A stretch of 64,000 bases of DNA from CAYLUN01 sp964386865 (GCA_964386865.1 CAYLUN010000014.1:1-64000), one strand, 5' to 3'; positions 33,027 through 41,516 are shown, counted from the first letter of the stretch. A program made the numbers and translations. The notes: generated by a model from the letters alone, not told the origin.

Positions 33027-33989
33027 GGCGACGCTTAGCATCGATAAAGTGTTTGTATTCAAGTGGATGTGACAAAAATCAGCTGAAAAAGAGGGGTTAG
33101 GTGCGTTTTTTGGGTATCTTTTTCTTTATTTAAGACCGCGAGAAGGCTATTGTCTGAATCATGCCTAGAAGCGCAAACTACCTGTTGTCCGGATACACGT
33201 ATCATCTCACCCAGCGGTGTCACGGGCGGGAGTTCCTGCTCCGTCTCGCCAAAGATCGTAACACGTGTCGGGAGTGGCTGCGGGTGGGGGTTGAGCGCTA
33301 CAGCGTGCCGGTCTATGGCTATTGCGTCACGAGCAACCACATCCACGTGTTGGCGCACGCCGATGATGAAGCTGCGATCAGCGGGTTCATGCATCTGGTG
33401 ACCGGGGCCACCGCGAAACGCTACAACGTGAGGAAGGAGCGAACCGGATCGATGTGGGAGCATCCTTTTCACTGTACGGCCGTGGAGGACGGCCGGCATC
33501 TGATGAACTGCCTCGTGTACATCAACATGAACATGGTCCGGGCAGGGGCGGTATCCCACCCGCAGGAGTGGAGGTGGTGTGGTCACGACGAATTGGTCGG
33601 CCGGCGTCAGCGCTACCGGATCCTGAATCTTGAGAGATTGCTCGAGAGTCTGAATGTGGATGGCGAGGAGAGCTTGAGAGCGTGGTATGAAGAGGCGTTG
33701 TCGCGTCGCATGGAGGCGCGTCAAAACTCCCGTGAGGCTTGCTGGAGCGAGTCGCTGGCGGTCGGGTCCCAGTCCTTTGTCATGCAGGCGTGCCAAGCGC
33801 ATGCGAACAGGAGGGAGTTCGATGTTTCCGAAGTGCCCGACTACAAAGGCGGGGTATGGTTCGTCCGCGAGGCCCCGAGTTCTTACAACGCCGTTTCCAC
33901 CCCCCAAAAGGCGTTCTAAGGCCATAAATTGGGGGTAGTATAGTCGTAATCACTTGAATAAGAATACGTTATCGATGCTTAGCGTCGCG
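33027..33989. mobile_element. RAYT unit bounded by 40-bp imperfect inverted repeats
   Basis: The transposase gene is bracketed by 33027-33066 and 33950-33989, which are reverse complements at roughly 33 of 40 positions. The outer core is strongest: GCGACGCTTAGCATCGATAA (33028-33047) against TTATCGATGCTTAGCGTCGC (33969-33988), with one mismatch. This is the expected layout of a REP-associated tyrosine transposase locus. A second right-end copy lies at 34001-34020. No target-site duplication could be confirmed. Confidence 0.7.
33161..33919 (+). CDS. REP-associated tyrosine transposase (RAYT, Y1 family)
   Basis: A 252-residue single-strand DNA transposase of the IS200-related Y1 superfamily. 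The HUH motif is H60-I-H62 in TSNHIHVLAHAD and the catalytic tyrosine is Y120 in CLVYINMNMVRAG. The N-terminus GYTYHLTQRCHGREFLL and the segment SMWEHPFHCTAVED are typical of RAYT proteins. Unlike true insertion sequences, RAYTs are domesticated and act on REP palindromes. The gene lies between inverted repeats and uses more A/T than its neighbours. The ATG lacks a strong ribosome site. The protein seems intact, with full-length family size. Confidence 0.88.
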   Translation: MPRSANYLLSGYTYHLTQRCHGREFLLRLAKDRNTCREWLRVGVERYSVPVYGYCVTSNHIHVLAHADDEAAISGFMHLVTGATAKRYNVRKERTGSMWEHPFHCTAVEDGRHLMNCLVYINMNMVRAGAVSHPQEWRWCGHDELVGRRQRYRILNLERLLESLNVDGEESLRAWYEEALSRRMEARQNSREACWSESLAVGSQSFVMQACQAHANRREFDVSEVPDYKGGVWFVREAPSSYNAVSTPQKAF

Positions 33990-34042
33990 AGGATAGCGCG
34001 TTATCGATGCTTAGCGTCGCGAGGATAGCGTCGCGAGGATAT
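33969..34042. repeat. tandem repeat of the RAYT right end
   Basis: A 32-base unit starting TTATCGATGCTTAGCGTCGC occurs at 33969 and again at 34001. A third, partial copy of the CGTCGCGAGGATA part follows to about 34041. The unit contains the same core as the left inverted repeat at 33028. It suggests slippage or repeated insertion of a REP element at the transposase's right end. Confidence 0.8.
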
Positions 34043-34131
34043 GAGAGAGTCGGCGGAAGTTGTTGGAGAAGAGAATGTTATGGGTTATTTGTATCGCGGG
34101 ATAAAGTCTGGGTCTGGAGTCTGGGGGGACT

Positions 34132-35307
34132 ATGCGTTTTCGGATTGATCGCTGGGTGATGGCCTTCGGGATGGCGGTAGCGTGTGCCGCTTATTGTCAG
34201 GAGGCGCCGGTGCGTACGCTGGAACTACCGCCGGAGCAGGGCAACCCGCGCAACAGCGAGGGCGCGTTCGTCACGCTGAAGGACGGGCGCGTGCTGTTCG
34301 TCTACACGCACTACACGGCGGGTAAAGGCGGCGACCACGATCCGGCGCACTTGGCCGGGCGCTATTCTGTCGACGGGGGTCGGACATGGACGCGCGAGGA
34401 CCGGGTCTTCGTCGAAAACGAAGGCAACATGAACGTGATGTCGGTCAGCTTGCTGCGGCTGAAGAGCGGCGCGCTCGCGCTCTTCTATCTCGTCAAGAAC
34501 AGCCCGCAAGACGGCCGCCCCGTTATGCGCCTATCGTCTGATGAGGGAGCGACGTGGGGGCCGCCTACAGCGTGCATCACTGATCAGGTCGGCTACTACG
34601 TGCTGAACAACGACCGCGTGATCCAACTCGCGAGCGGCCGGCTGGTCATGCCGGTCTGCCTGCATTGGGCGCAGGGCGAGCCAAAGGCGGATTGGCAGGG
34701 AACCTTGATGTGCTACCTGTCGGATGACGGCGGCCGGTCGTGGCGCCGCAGCCGCGACGCGCGGAAGGGCTACAACGCGGACGGCAAGCGCGTCACCACT
34801 CAGGAGCCGGGCGTGGTCGAGCTGAAAGACGGGCGCGTCATGATGTTCATCCGCACCGACGGCGGGTGCCAGTACGTGTCCTATTCGGCGGACGGCGGGG
34901 ACACGTGGAGCCCGCCGACTGCGTCGGACATCAAGTCGCCGCTCTCGCCCGCCTCGATCAAGCGCCTGCCCTCCACGGGGGACCTGCTGCTGGTCTGGAA
35001 CGACCATTCGGACATCCCTGCGGGGCTGGTCAAGCGGCGCGTGCCGCTCAGCACGGCGATATCGAGGGACGACGGCAGGACGTGGGAGTGCGCGAAGGCG
35101 CTGGAAGGAAATCCGAAGGGCTGGTACTGCTACAGTGCGATCTGCCCGGCTGGCGATGCCGTGCTCCTCGCTTACTGTGCGATGTCGGGGCTGGCGCACT
35201 CGCGCATCACGCGCGTGCCCATCGCCTGGCTGTGCGCGGAGTCGGTTGCAGAGGCGGCTGGCGCCGCATCGAAGGACGGCGCCCTTTTCGGTTTCTTCAA
35301 CGATTAG
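34132..35307 (+). CDS. exported BNR-repeat sialidase-like protein
   Basis: A 391-residue exported six-bladed beta-propeller. A signal peptide starts it (MRFRIDRWVMAFGMAVACAA, cleavage before QEAP). Five Asp-boxes of the S-x-D-x-G-x-T-W type are visible: YSVDGGRTW, LSSDEGATW, LSDDGGRSW, YSADGGDTW and ISRDDGRTW. These are the hallmark of the sialidase superfamily. The arginine triad and tyrosine nucleophile of true exo-sialidases (GH33) were not securely placed; the usual R-I-P start is not obvious. Sialidase activity is therefore a guess, supported by the N-acetylneuraminate lyase-like gene at the left of the window. GGGGGGACT precedes the ATG. Confidence 0.8.
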   Translation: MRFRIDRWVMAFGMAVACAAYCQEAPVRTLELPPEQGNPRNSEGAFVTLKDGRVLFVYTHYTAGKGGDHDPAHLAGRYSVDGGRTWTREDRVFVENEGNMNVMSVSLLRLKSGALALFYLVKNSPQDGRPVMRLSSDEGATWGPPTACITDQVGYYVLNNDRVIQLASGRLVMPVCLHWAQGEPKADWQGTLMCYLSDDGGRSWRRSRDARKGYNADGKRVTTQEPGVVELKDGRVMMFIRTDGGCQYVSYSADGGDTWSPPTASDIKSPLSPASIKRLPSTGDLLLVWNDHSDIPAGLVKRRVPLSTAISRDDGRTWECAKALEGNPKGWYCYSAICPAGDAVLLAYCAMSGLAHSRITRVPIAWLCAESVAEAAGAASKDGALFGFFND

Positions 35308-35322
35308 TGGACTGCGGCTGGC

Positions 35323-35610
35323 TTATGGCCTGTGCTCTCTGGACAGGTCGTCGACCAGCTCAAGCATCAGGTCGCGCCCGAAGAACCCTTTGCGCCAGAA
35401 CAGGCCGATGGTCCGCTGCGCGCCGCCGCCTTTCAGCTTGATGTAGTGCAGGGACGGCGTGCTGCTCGCCACGTACTCGGGCACAAATGAAACGGCGCGG
35501 CCCATGGCGATCATCTGCAGGAGCGTCTCCATCGAGGACGCGCGGAAATTCAGCACCTTGTTGAGGCCGCTCCGCGAGCGCGCTATGGGACCGTCGACGC
35601 CCGCGACCAT
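35323..35610 (-). pseudogene. LysR-type regulator, C-terminal remnant
   Basis: About 95 codons encode the end of a LysR substrate-binding domain. SRSGLNKVLNFRASSMETLL and MIAMGRAVSFVPEYVASS match the effector-domain core of LysR proteins, followed by a normal end (FWRKGFFGRDLMLELVDDL). The DNA-binding HTH and the first half of the effector domain are missing: the sequence to the right (35611-35782) shows no LysR-like residues in any frame before the divergent repeat-protein gene. It is therefore a truncated relic, possibly removed when the neighbouring repeat gene or a mobile element arrived. Confidence 0.7.
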
Positions 35611-35782
35611 CGCCGCAGAAAAAACGAGGGGGCGGCGCCAGCGGCCCCGTCCTTGGCACGCGCTGGATTCCCTGCTTGTCGTCGATGTTACGGGAACTGT
35701 AAAAGGAGTCGACTCCCGCTCTGAAAAGGGGTCTTTGGTAATGCGCTTGACATCTCCCCCGTGATTCTGGCATGTTGCCGTT

Positions 35783-38700
35783 ATGAATATGGTTAACTAT
35801 GCGGGTGTCAGCGTGATTATGGCAGGCGCACTCCGGCGGAGGCGTAAACGCGATGTCTTTTCGGCCTTTTCAACGTTGATTTGCACGTCGATGGCTTGGC
35901 TGTCCCTCACGACAACGGCCCCCGCGATTACACGCGAGTGGAAAGACGCCATGAGCGGCCAGTGGACGGATTCCAATCGGTGGAACCCCGCAGGACTGCC
36001 TGTTGCCGGCGACGACATCGTCATCACAAACAGCGGCGCGTTCACCGTGACCATTGACGCCACCGTATCGTGCCGCAGCTTGCTGTTGGGCGGCGAGATC
36101 GGGACACAAAGCATTGAGTGGGTCACGGGGCAGTTGCCAGGTGCTGTGCTCGTGTCTAACAACGGGGTGCTGAACATCGCCTCGAACACGGGCGGGTGGA
36201 TCTTGTCGGGCGCGGTCACGAACTACGGCCAGGTGGTGTGGCGCGGCGGAACCCAGCCGACCTGGAACTGGGCGGCGGGCGCGCGGCTGGAGAACGCCCC
36301 GGGCGGGCTGGTGGACGTGCAGCGTGACGGCACGATCACCATGTCCTCGGGCGCGGGCTCGTTCAACAACCGGGGCGCGTGGCGCAAGAGCGCGGGAAGC
36401 GGAGCGCTGACCCTGGGCGGCACCATCGGATTCACCAATGCGGCCGTCGTCGACGTGCAGCAGGGCGCCGTTGTGTTCGGCGCCGGGTTCACGAGCAGCG
36501 GGACCTTCGCTGTCTCGAACGGCGCGGCGGTGCGGCTGACCGGCGGAACGTTCCGCCTCCAGCCGGGACACGCCTTCAGCGGCGGCGGCTACTACGGCGT
36601 GCCGAGCGGAACCGTGACGGTGGACGGCCCGATCGACGACCCCAGCTTCCAGATGGGCGGCACCTCCCTGACCCTGAACAGCCCCTTGAGCGGGACGCTG
36701 CAATGGACTGCGGGCACGCTGGCCGGCGCGTGGTCGATCGCCAGCAACGGGGTGCTGAACGTCACCTCGAACACGGGCGGGTGGATCTTGTCGGGCGCGG
36801 TCACGAACTACGGCCAGGTGGTGTGGCGCGGCGGAACCCAGCCGACCTGGAACTGGGCGGCGGGCGCGCGGCTGGAGAACGCCCCGGGCGGGCTGGTGGA
36901 CGTGCAGCGTGACGGCACGATCACCATGTCCTCGGGCGCGGGCTCGTTCAACAACCGGGGCGCGTGGCGCAAGAGCGCGGGAAGCGGAGCGCTGACCCTG
37001 GGCGGCACCATCGGATTCACCAATGCGGCCGTCGTCGACGTGCAGCAGGGCGCCGTTGTGTTCGGCGCCGGGTTCACGAGCAGCGGGACCTTCGCTGTCT
37101 CGAACGGCGCGGCGGTGCGGCTGACCGGCGGAACGTTCCGCCTCCAGCCGGGACACGCCTTCAGCGGCGGCGGCTACTACGGCGTGCCGAGCGGAACCGT
37201 GTCAATTGATGGCCCCATCACAGAGCCAGACTTCCGCTTCGACAGCGGAAACCTGACCCTGAACAATCAGCTCAGCGGAACCCTGCAATGGACCGCGGGC
37301 ACGCTGGCCGGCGCGTGGTCAATCGCCAGCAACGGGGTGCTGAACGTCACCTCGAACACGGGCGGGTGGATCTTGTCGGGCGCGGTCACGAACTACGGCC
37401 AGGTGGTGTGGCGCGGCGGAACCCAGCCGACCTGGAACTGGGCGGCGGGCGCGCGGCTGGAGAACGCCCCGGGCGGGCTGGTGGACGTGCAGCGTGACGG
37501 CACGATCACCATGTCCTCGGGCGCGGGCTCGTTCAACAACCGGGGCGCGTGGCGCAAGAGCGCGGGAAGCGGAGCGCTGACCCTGGGCGGCACCATCGGA
37601 TTCACCAATGCGGCCGTCGTCGACGTGCAGCAGGGCGCCGTTGTGTTCGGCGCCGGGTTCACGAGCAGCGGGACCTTCGCTGTCTCGAACGGCGCGGCGG
37701 TGCGGCTGACCGGCGGAACGTTCCGCCTCCAGCCGGGACACGCCTTCAGCGGCGGCGGCTACTACGGCGTGCCGAGCGGAACCGTGTCAATTGATGGCCC
37801 CATCACAGAGCCAGACTTCCGCTTCGACAGCGGAAACCTGACCCTGAACAATCAGCTCAGCGGAACCCTGCAATGGACCGCGGGCACGCTGGCCGGCGCG
37901 TGGTCAATCGCCAGCAACGGGGTGCTGAACGTCACCTCGAACACGGGCGGGTGGATCTTGTCGGGCGCGGTCACGAACTACGGCCAGGTGGTGTGGCGCG
38001 GCGGAACCCAGCCGACCTGGAACTGGGCGGCGGGCGCGCGGCTGGAGAACGCCCCGGGCGGGCTGGTGGACGTGCAGCGTGACGGCACGATCACCATGTC
38101 CTCGGGCGCGGGCTCGTTCAACAACCGGGGCGCGTGGCGCAAGAGCGCGGGAAGCGGAGCGCTGACCCTGGGCGGCACCATCGGATTCACCAATGCGGCC
38201 GTCGTCGACGTGCAGCAGGGCGCCGTTGTGTTCGGCGCCGGGTTCACGAGCAGCGGGACCTTCGCTGTCTCGAACGGCGCGGCGGTGCGGCTGACCGGCG
38301 GAACGTTCCGCCTCCAGCCGGGACACGCCTTCAGCGGCGGCGGCTACTACGGCGTGCCGAGCGGAACCGTGACGGTGGACGGCCCGATCGACGACCCCAG
38401 CTTCCAGATGGGCGGCACCTCCCTGACCCTGAACAGCCCCTTGAGCGGGACGCTGCAATGGACTGCGGGCACGCTGGCCGGCGCGTGGTCGATCGCCAGC
38501 AACGGGGTGCTGAACGTCACCTCGAACACGGGCGGGTGGACTTTGTCGGGCACGGTCACGAACTACGGCCAGGTGGTGTGGCGCGGCGGAACCCAGACGA
38601 CATGGTACTGGACGTCTGGCGCGCGGCTGGAGAACGCCCCGGGCGGGCTGGTGGACGTGCAGCTGGATGGCACGATCACCATGTCCTCAGGCGCGGGCTC

Positions 38701-39892
38701 GTTCAACAACCGTGGCACGTGGCGCAAGAGCGCGGGAAGCGGAACGCTGGCCCTGGGCGTTGCCATTGCCTTCACTAATGCGGGGGTCGTCGACGTGCAA
38801 CAGGGCGCCATGGTGTTCAGCGGCGGGTTCACGAGCAGCGGGACGTTCGCCGTCTCGAACGGCGCGGCGGTGCGGCTGACCGGCGGAACGTTCCACCTCC
38901 AGCCGGGACACGCCTTCAGCGGCGGCGGCTACTACGGCGTGCCGAGCGGAACCGTGTCAATTGATGGCCCCATCACAGAGCCAGACTTCCGCTTCGACAG
39001 CGGAAACCTGACCCTGAACAATCAGCTCAGCGGGACCCTGCAATGGACCTCGGGCACCCTTGCGGGAACATGGTCTATCGCAACCAATGGGACATTGAAC
39101 CTTGTCACCAACGGCGTGAACTGGATGCTGTCAGGAAAGCTTACCAACCACGGCGCGATCATCTGGCATCCGGGCAGCAGCGGGACATGGTATTGGCTCT
39201 CGATGTTTCTAGAGAACAACCCTGCCGGCTTGGTTGACATCCAAAAGGACGGCACCATCTCCAGACAGTCTGGGACAGTCGCCATGCACAACCTTGGGCT
39301 GTGGCGCAAGAGCGGAGGTACGGGCAGCGCGACATTTAGCACCGGCATCGAGGTGGCTAACAGCGGAACAATGAGCGCGCAAAAGGGAACGCTCACGCTG
39401 CCCGCGACTTATACGCAGGACGGCGGCTTGTTGAGTGTCGCCATCCGCGCCACAAACGACTACGGACGGATTTTGTTTACGGGCACCGCCCCACTCACGG
39501 GCCGGGTGGAAACCGCCATTACCGGAGGTTTCCGGCCGCCTCTAGGTGCCACGTTTCAGGCGCTGAAGTATTCGGGGTACTCGGGTATGGTCGCCGGATT
39601 CAAAGGCATCGACCTAAACAACGGGCTGCGCCTAGCCCCTAACGTTGACCCTGCGGGCCTCTCGTTTGTGACCACCTCATACGACACGAACGAGGTCAAG
39701 CGAATCGACTGCTCGCTCCTCGACAGCAACCACATCTTCCTGTGGTGGCCCGTCTCGTTCACGAAGGGAGAATTGCTAGCGGCGACACAGCTCTTACCTC
39801 CGTCGTGGGAAGCGGTCCCCGCAACTGATAACAACGCGGTGTTCTCAACAGATGAGCCCATCCGTTTCTTCAGCGTCGGCGAACCACGCTGA
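35783..39892 (+). CDS. exported tandem-repeat beta-strand protein (195-aa repeats)
   Basis: A 1369-residue protein, probably secreted or surface-bound. A basic N-terminus and hydrophobic stretch (FSAFSTLICTSMAWLSLTTT) act as export signal; the start could also be ATG 35819. After a conserved opening (WTDSNRWNPAGLPVAGDD, as in PVC surface proteins) come five 195-residue units and a diverged sixth. Each is rich in Gly, Asn, Thr and Val with short strands (GGWILSGAVTNYGQVVW, GGTFRLQPGHAF), compatible with a long beta-solenoid. The C-terminus (PSWEAVPATDN, FFSVGEPR) resembles the FFRL-type tail common in Verrucomicrobiota-like secreted proteins. No enzyme motif was found. A role in adhesion or the cell coat is inferred. 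Confidence 0.78.
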   Translation: MNMVNYAGVSVIMAGALRRRRKRDVFSAFSTLICTSMAWLSLTTTAPAITREWKDAMSGQWTDSNRWNPAGLPVAGDDIVITNSGAFTVTIDATVSCRSLLLGGEIGTQSIEWVTGQLPGAVLVSNNGVLNIASNTGGWILSGAVTNYGQVVWRGGTQPTWNWAAGARLENAPGGLVDVQRDGTITMSSGAGSFNNRGAWRKSAGSGALTLGGTIGFTNAAVVDVQQGAVVFGAGFTSSGTFAVSNGAAVRLTGGTFRLQPGHAFSGGGYYGVPSGTVTVDGPIDDPSFQMGGTSLTLNSPLSGTLQWTAGTLAGAWSIASNGVLNVTSNTGGWILSGAVTNYGQVVWRGGTQPTWNWAAGARLENAPGGLVDVQRDGTITMSSGAGSFNNRGAWRKSAGSGALTLGGTIGFTNAAVVDVQQGAVVFGAGFTSSGTFAVSNGAAVRLTGGTFRLQPGHAFSGGGYYGVPSGTVSIDGPITEPDFRFDSGNLTLNNQLSGTLQWTAGTLAGAWSIASNGVLNVTSNTGGWILSGAVTNYGQVVWRGGTQPTWNWAAGARLENAPGGLVDVQRDGTITMSSGAGSFNNRGAWRKSAGSGALTLGGTIGFTNAAVVDVQQGAVVFGAGFTSSGTFAVSNGAAVRLTGGTFRLQPGHAFSGGGYYGVPSGTVSIDGPITEPDFRFDSGNLTLNNQLSGTLQWTAGTLAGAWSIASNGVLNVTSNTGGWILSGAVTNYGQVVWRGGTQPTWNWAAGARLENAPGGLVDVQRDGTITMSSGAGSFNNRGAWRKSAGSGALTLGGTIGFTNAAVVDVQQGAVVFGAGFTSSGTFAVSNGAAVRLTGGTFRLQPGHAFSGGGYYGVPSGTVTVDGPIDDPSFQMGGTSLTLNSPLSGTLQWTAGTLAGAWSIASNGVLNVTSNTGGWTLSGTVTNYGQVVWRGGTQTTWYWTSGARLENAPGGLVDVQLDGTITMSSGAGSFNNRGTWRKSAGSGTLALGVAIAFTNAGVVDVQQGAMVFSGGFTSSGTFAVSNGAAVRLTGGTFHLQPGHAFSGGGYYGVPSGTVSIDGPITEPDFRFDSGNLTLNNQLSGTLQWTSGTLAGTWSIATNGTLNLVTNGVNWMLSGKLTNHGAIIWHPGSSGTWYWLSMFLENNPAGLVDIQKDGTISRQSGTVAMHNLGLWRKSGGTGSATFSTGIEVANSGTMSAQKGTLTLPATYTQDGGLLSVAIRATNDYGRILFTGTAPLTGRVETAITGGFRPPLGATFQALKYSGYSGMVAGFKGIDLNNGLRLAPNVDPAGLSFVTTSYDTNEVKRIDCSLLDSNHIFLWWPVSFTKGELLAATQLLPPSWEAVPATDNNAVFSTDEPIRFFSVGEPR
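36166..39090 (+). repeat. five 585-bp tandem units, units 1-4 near-identical
   Basis: The units start at 36166, 36751, 37336, 37921 and 38506, an exact 585-base period that keeps the frame; a diverged sixth partial unit starts at 39091. A core of about 435 bases looks identical in units 1-4, while unit 5 carries scattered substitutions. The linker at the end of each unit exists in two versions: type A (VDGPIDDPSFQMGGTSLTL) ends units 1 and 4, and type B (IDGPITEPDFRFDSGNLTL) ends units 2, 3 and 5. Confidence 0.95.
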
Positions 39893-40127
39893 ACCCGATG
39901 GCATTCTTAAAAGGCGGGCCCTCTGCCGTCAATACACCGACGAGCCTGCTGCTGACTTCTCGGGTGAGATGGAAAATCGCAATCTTCCCATTTCGCCAGG
40001 GAAGCAGGCTCACTGTCATCACGGTTAGGCCGCCCACGGCCTCCACGATGATTGGGGCCGCCTGAGTCCAGGTCCGTCCGCCGTCCGCCGTCTGCCGACG
40101 TGTGTTCGGCCTATCAAAATCGCCCGC
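39870..40127 (-). pseudogene. sialidase C-terminal remnant
   Basis: Translation of the minus strand here gives a short open frame with no start codon, containing DRPNTRRQTADGGRTWTQAA followed by PIIVEAVGGL, TVSLLPWRNGKIAIF and HLTREVSSRL. The TADGGRTW Asp-box, the R-P-N-T-R-R lead-in and the LPWRNGKI strand are recognisably from an exo-sialidase-type propeller. An in-frame TAA (40128-40130) closes it on its upstream side. Its tail overlaps the 3' end of the repeat-protein gene by 23 bases. About 85 codons of a protein of 350 or more survive. It is not a copy of the intact BNR gene at 34132, whose sequence differs. Confidence 0.65.
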
Positions 40128-40300
40128 TTAGGATTACCACAAAAGTGGCGCCCTCCGCAAAAGGGCGCGCTCTTACTTGCATATCTTTCGACGCTAAGCA
40201 CCGTCAACACGCGCTCTATTTGAAAGACAATTCTCTAGGAATTCTCATGCGCGAAGGTTCAATACAGACAACAAAAGGCTCTCTCAATACAAAGCAACCA
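40128..40300. other. AT-richer gap with a hairpin
   Basis: No gene seen. GCGCCCT (40148) pairs with AGGGCGC (40162) across a 7-base loop; on the minus strand it is followed by GCCACTTTTG, so it may weakly terminate the leftward gene at 40301-41215. At about 40187-40206 a segment CGACGCTAAGCACCGTCAA is loosely like the RAYT end repeat. The region is clearly lower in GC than the rest of the window. Confidence 0.35.
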
Positions 40301-40486
40301 CTATTTTGGGAGCTGCTCGAGAGTTCTGCGGGCGAAGTCCTCGAATACGCTCAGGGCGGCGACTGCGCCGGCGCCCATTGAAATAATGGTCTGCTTATAG
40401 GGCACGTCGATGACGTCGCCAGTCGCTGCTGCTTGAGGAGGGCCACTGCCTGCGCGGACAAGCGCTGGACGCGCCTCTGGCACGCC
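40301..40486 (-). other. in-frame continuation after the stop of the 40487-41215 gene
   Basis: The minus-strand frame of the upstream gene is interrupted by TAG at 40487-40489 and continues unbroken for 61 more codons, ending TAG at 40301. The continuation reads GVPEARPALVRAG and then IDVPYKQTIISMGAGAVAAL and FEDFARRTLEQLPK. It may be the lost C-terminus of the preceding gene or merely non-coding sequence that lacks stops by chance. GTG 40483 could start a small separate protein, but no ribosome site is evident. Confidence 0.35.
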
Positions 40487-41215
40487 CTAGCGTCGCTCAG
40501 CACCGTGATCTTTGACAAGTCGCTGAATCGCCAGGGGATCGAGGTTGCGAACCGCCGGCGCCCACGGGTTGGGCAGCCCGTTGCCGAAGACGTCGTCATA
40601 CATGGCTCCGGCGTTACAGAAGAACCCGATCCCGCCGCCGCCGTTGGGGGCATCCGGGCACTTCTTCCGCTTGACGCTGTCATACGAATTGTTGGTGTCG
40701 ATTGTATTCGTGTTCTTCCACTTCCCCATCGCGGCGTCCTTCTCCGTCTTCCACACGACATGATTCTGTCCGCCTTCTACCGTAATGAAGTCCGTCACGC
40801 GGATCTGCTCATCTTCTCCAACGATTTCCGAGTGCAGCGTAATACCTACACGCACTCCTTTCCAAATCATGATGTCGCCCGGATTCGGGCAGACTTGAGC
40901 CGAGGGGTCGATCACGGCATATGCCTTGTCGGCTAGATTTTTCCGAATGGCTTCGACGCTGAACCTCACAAGCGTGTTTGGTAGCTTCAGGGCCGCGCAG
41001 TACTGGATGGCGAAGCTGTTACAGCAAGTCAAGAAAGGTGTGCCTGGCTTCTTGCCGTTATCTGCCCAGGACTGCCAACTATTCATAAGCGCCTCGTGGG
41101 TGAGTCCGGTCAGGCGAAGGAAATCCTTCGGCGAACTATTCGACCTGACTCCCAGCCCAGGAGGATCATTCGTGTCGAGCCACCGCAGCGCGGCCTTTCG
41201 CAGATCAGACGACAT
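40487..41215 (-). CDS. putative cysteine-peptidase-like protein (NlpC/CHAP-type, tentative)
   Basis: A 242-residue protein I do not recognise with certainty. I start it at ATG 41215, which has GGGAG 7 bases upstream, rather than 69 bases earlier. A Cys in FLTCCNSFAIQYCAAL is followed, about 60 residues later, by PGDIMIWKG and ITLHSEIVGEDE. The order Cys ... G-D-x-x-x-W ... H-x-x-I-V resembles NlpC/P60 or CHAP amidases, which cut peptidoglycan. The latter half (GQNHVVWKTEKDAAMGKW, NGGGGIGFFCNAG) is unlike those families. No signal peptide is visible, and it lacks the usual immunity-gene neighbours. An intact second half is doubtful because of the in-frame TAG at its end. Confidence 0.5.
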   Translation of the reverse strand: MSSDLRKAALRWLDTNDPPGLGVRSNSSPKDFLRLTGLTHEALMNSWQSWADNGKKPGTPFLTCCNSFAIQYCAALKLPNTLVRFSVEAIRKNLADKAYAVIDPSAQVCPNPGDIMIWKGVRVGITLHSEIVGEDEQIRVTDFITVEGGQNHVVWKTEKDAAMGKWKNTNTIDTNNSYDSVKRKKCPDAPNGGGGIGFFCNAGAMYDDVFGNGLPNPWAPAVRNLDPLAIQRLVKDHGAERR

Positions 41216-41516
41216 GGATTCACTCCCGCTGACAAAAGTCGTCCGGTGAAATGCGAGAAAGCACTTCTCGGTCGACGCCAACACGCGTTATACGGACACA
41301 TCACGAAAGGATAAACGAATACGTAAATACCATAACGAAGTGAACATAACGAAGTGAACCTGTCAAGCGTCGGCCCCGCGGTCGCGCGCGCTTGTTGCGC
41401 CCTGCTGCGAGCCGCTTCCAAAACGCTCAGGCTCGTGGCGAGCGTTGTGATGCGCGGTGGCGGAAATGGCGTTTTTGGCGTATCCTGCTTGATGTCAGAT
41501 TGCTGGAGGGCATGGG
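41216..41516. promoter_or_regulatory. 301-bp divergent region with a 14-bp tandem repeat
   Basis: Lies between the leftward cysteine-peptidase-like gene and the rightward GH123-like gene. It contains CATAACGAAGTGAA twice in tandem (41331-41344 and 41345-41358), within an A/T-rich stretch (GGATAAACGAATACGTAAATAC). The second half is GC-rich with no clear signal except GGAGGG before ATG 41517. The repeats are candidate regulator-binding sites. Confidence 0.45.

Noticed and set aside
33161..33919. IS200/IS605 insertion sequence
   Set aside because: The protein is longer than IS200 TnpA (about 150 aa), matches the RAYT type, and no TnpB is present.
36166..39090. CRISPR array
   Set aside because: The repeats are 585 bases, contiguous and in coding frame; there are no short repeats with unique spacers.
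40188..40206. Third RAYT end repeat
   Set aside because: Only about 15 of 20 positions match, which is too weak to separate from chance.
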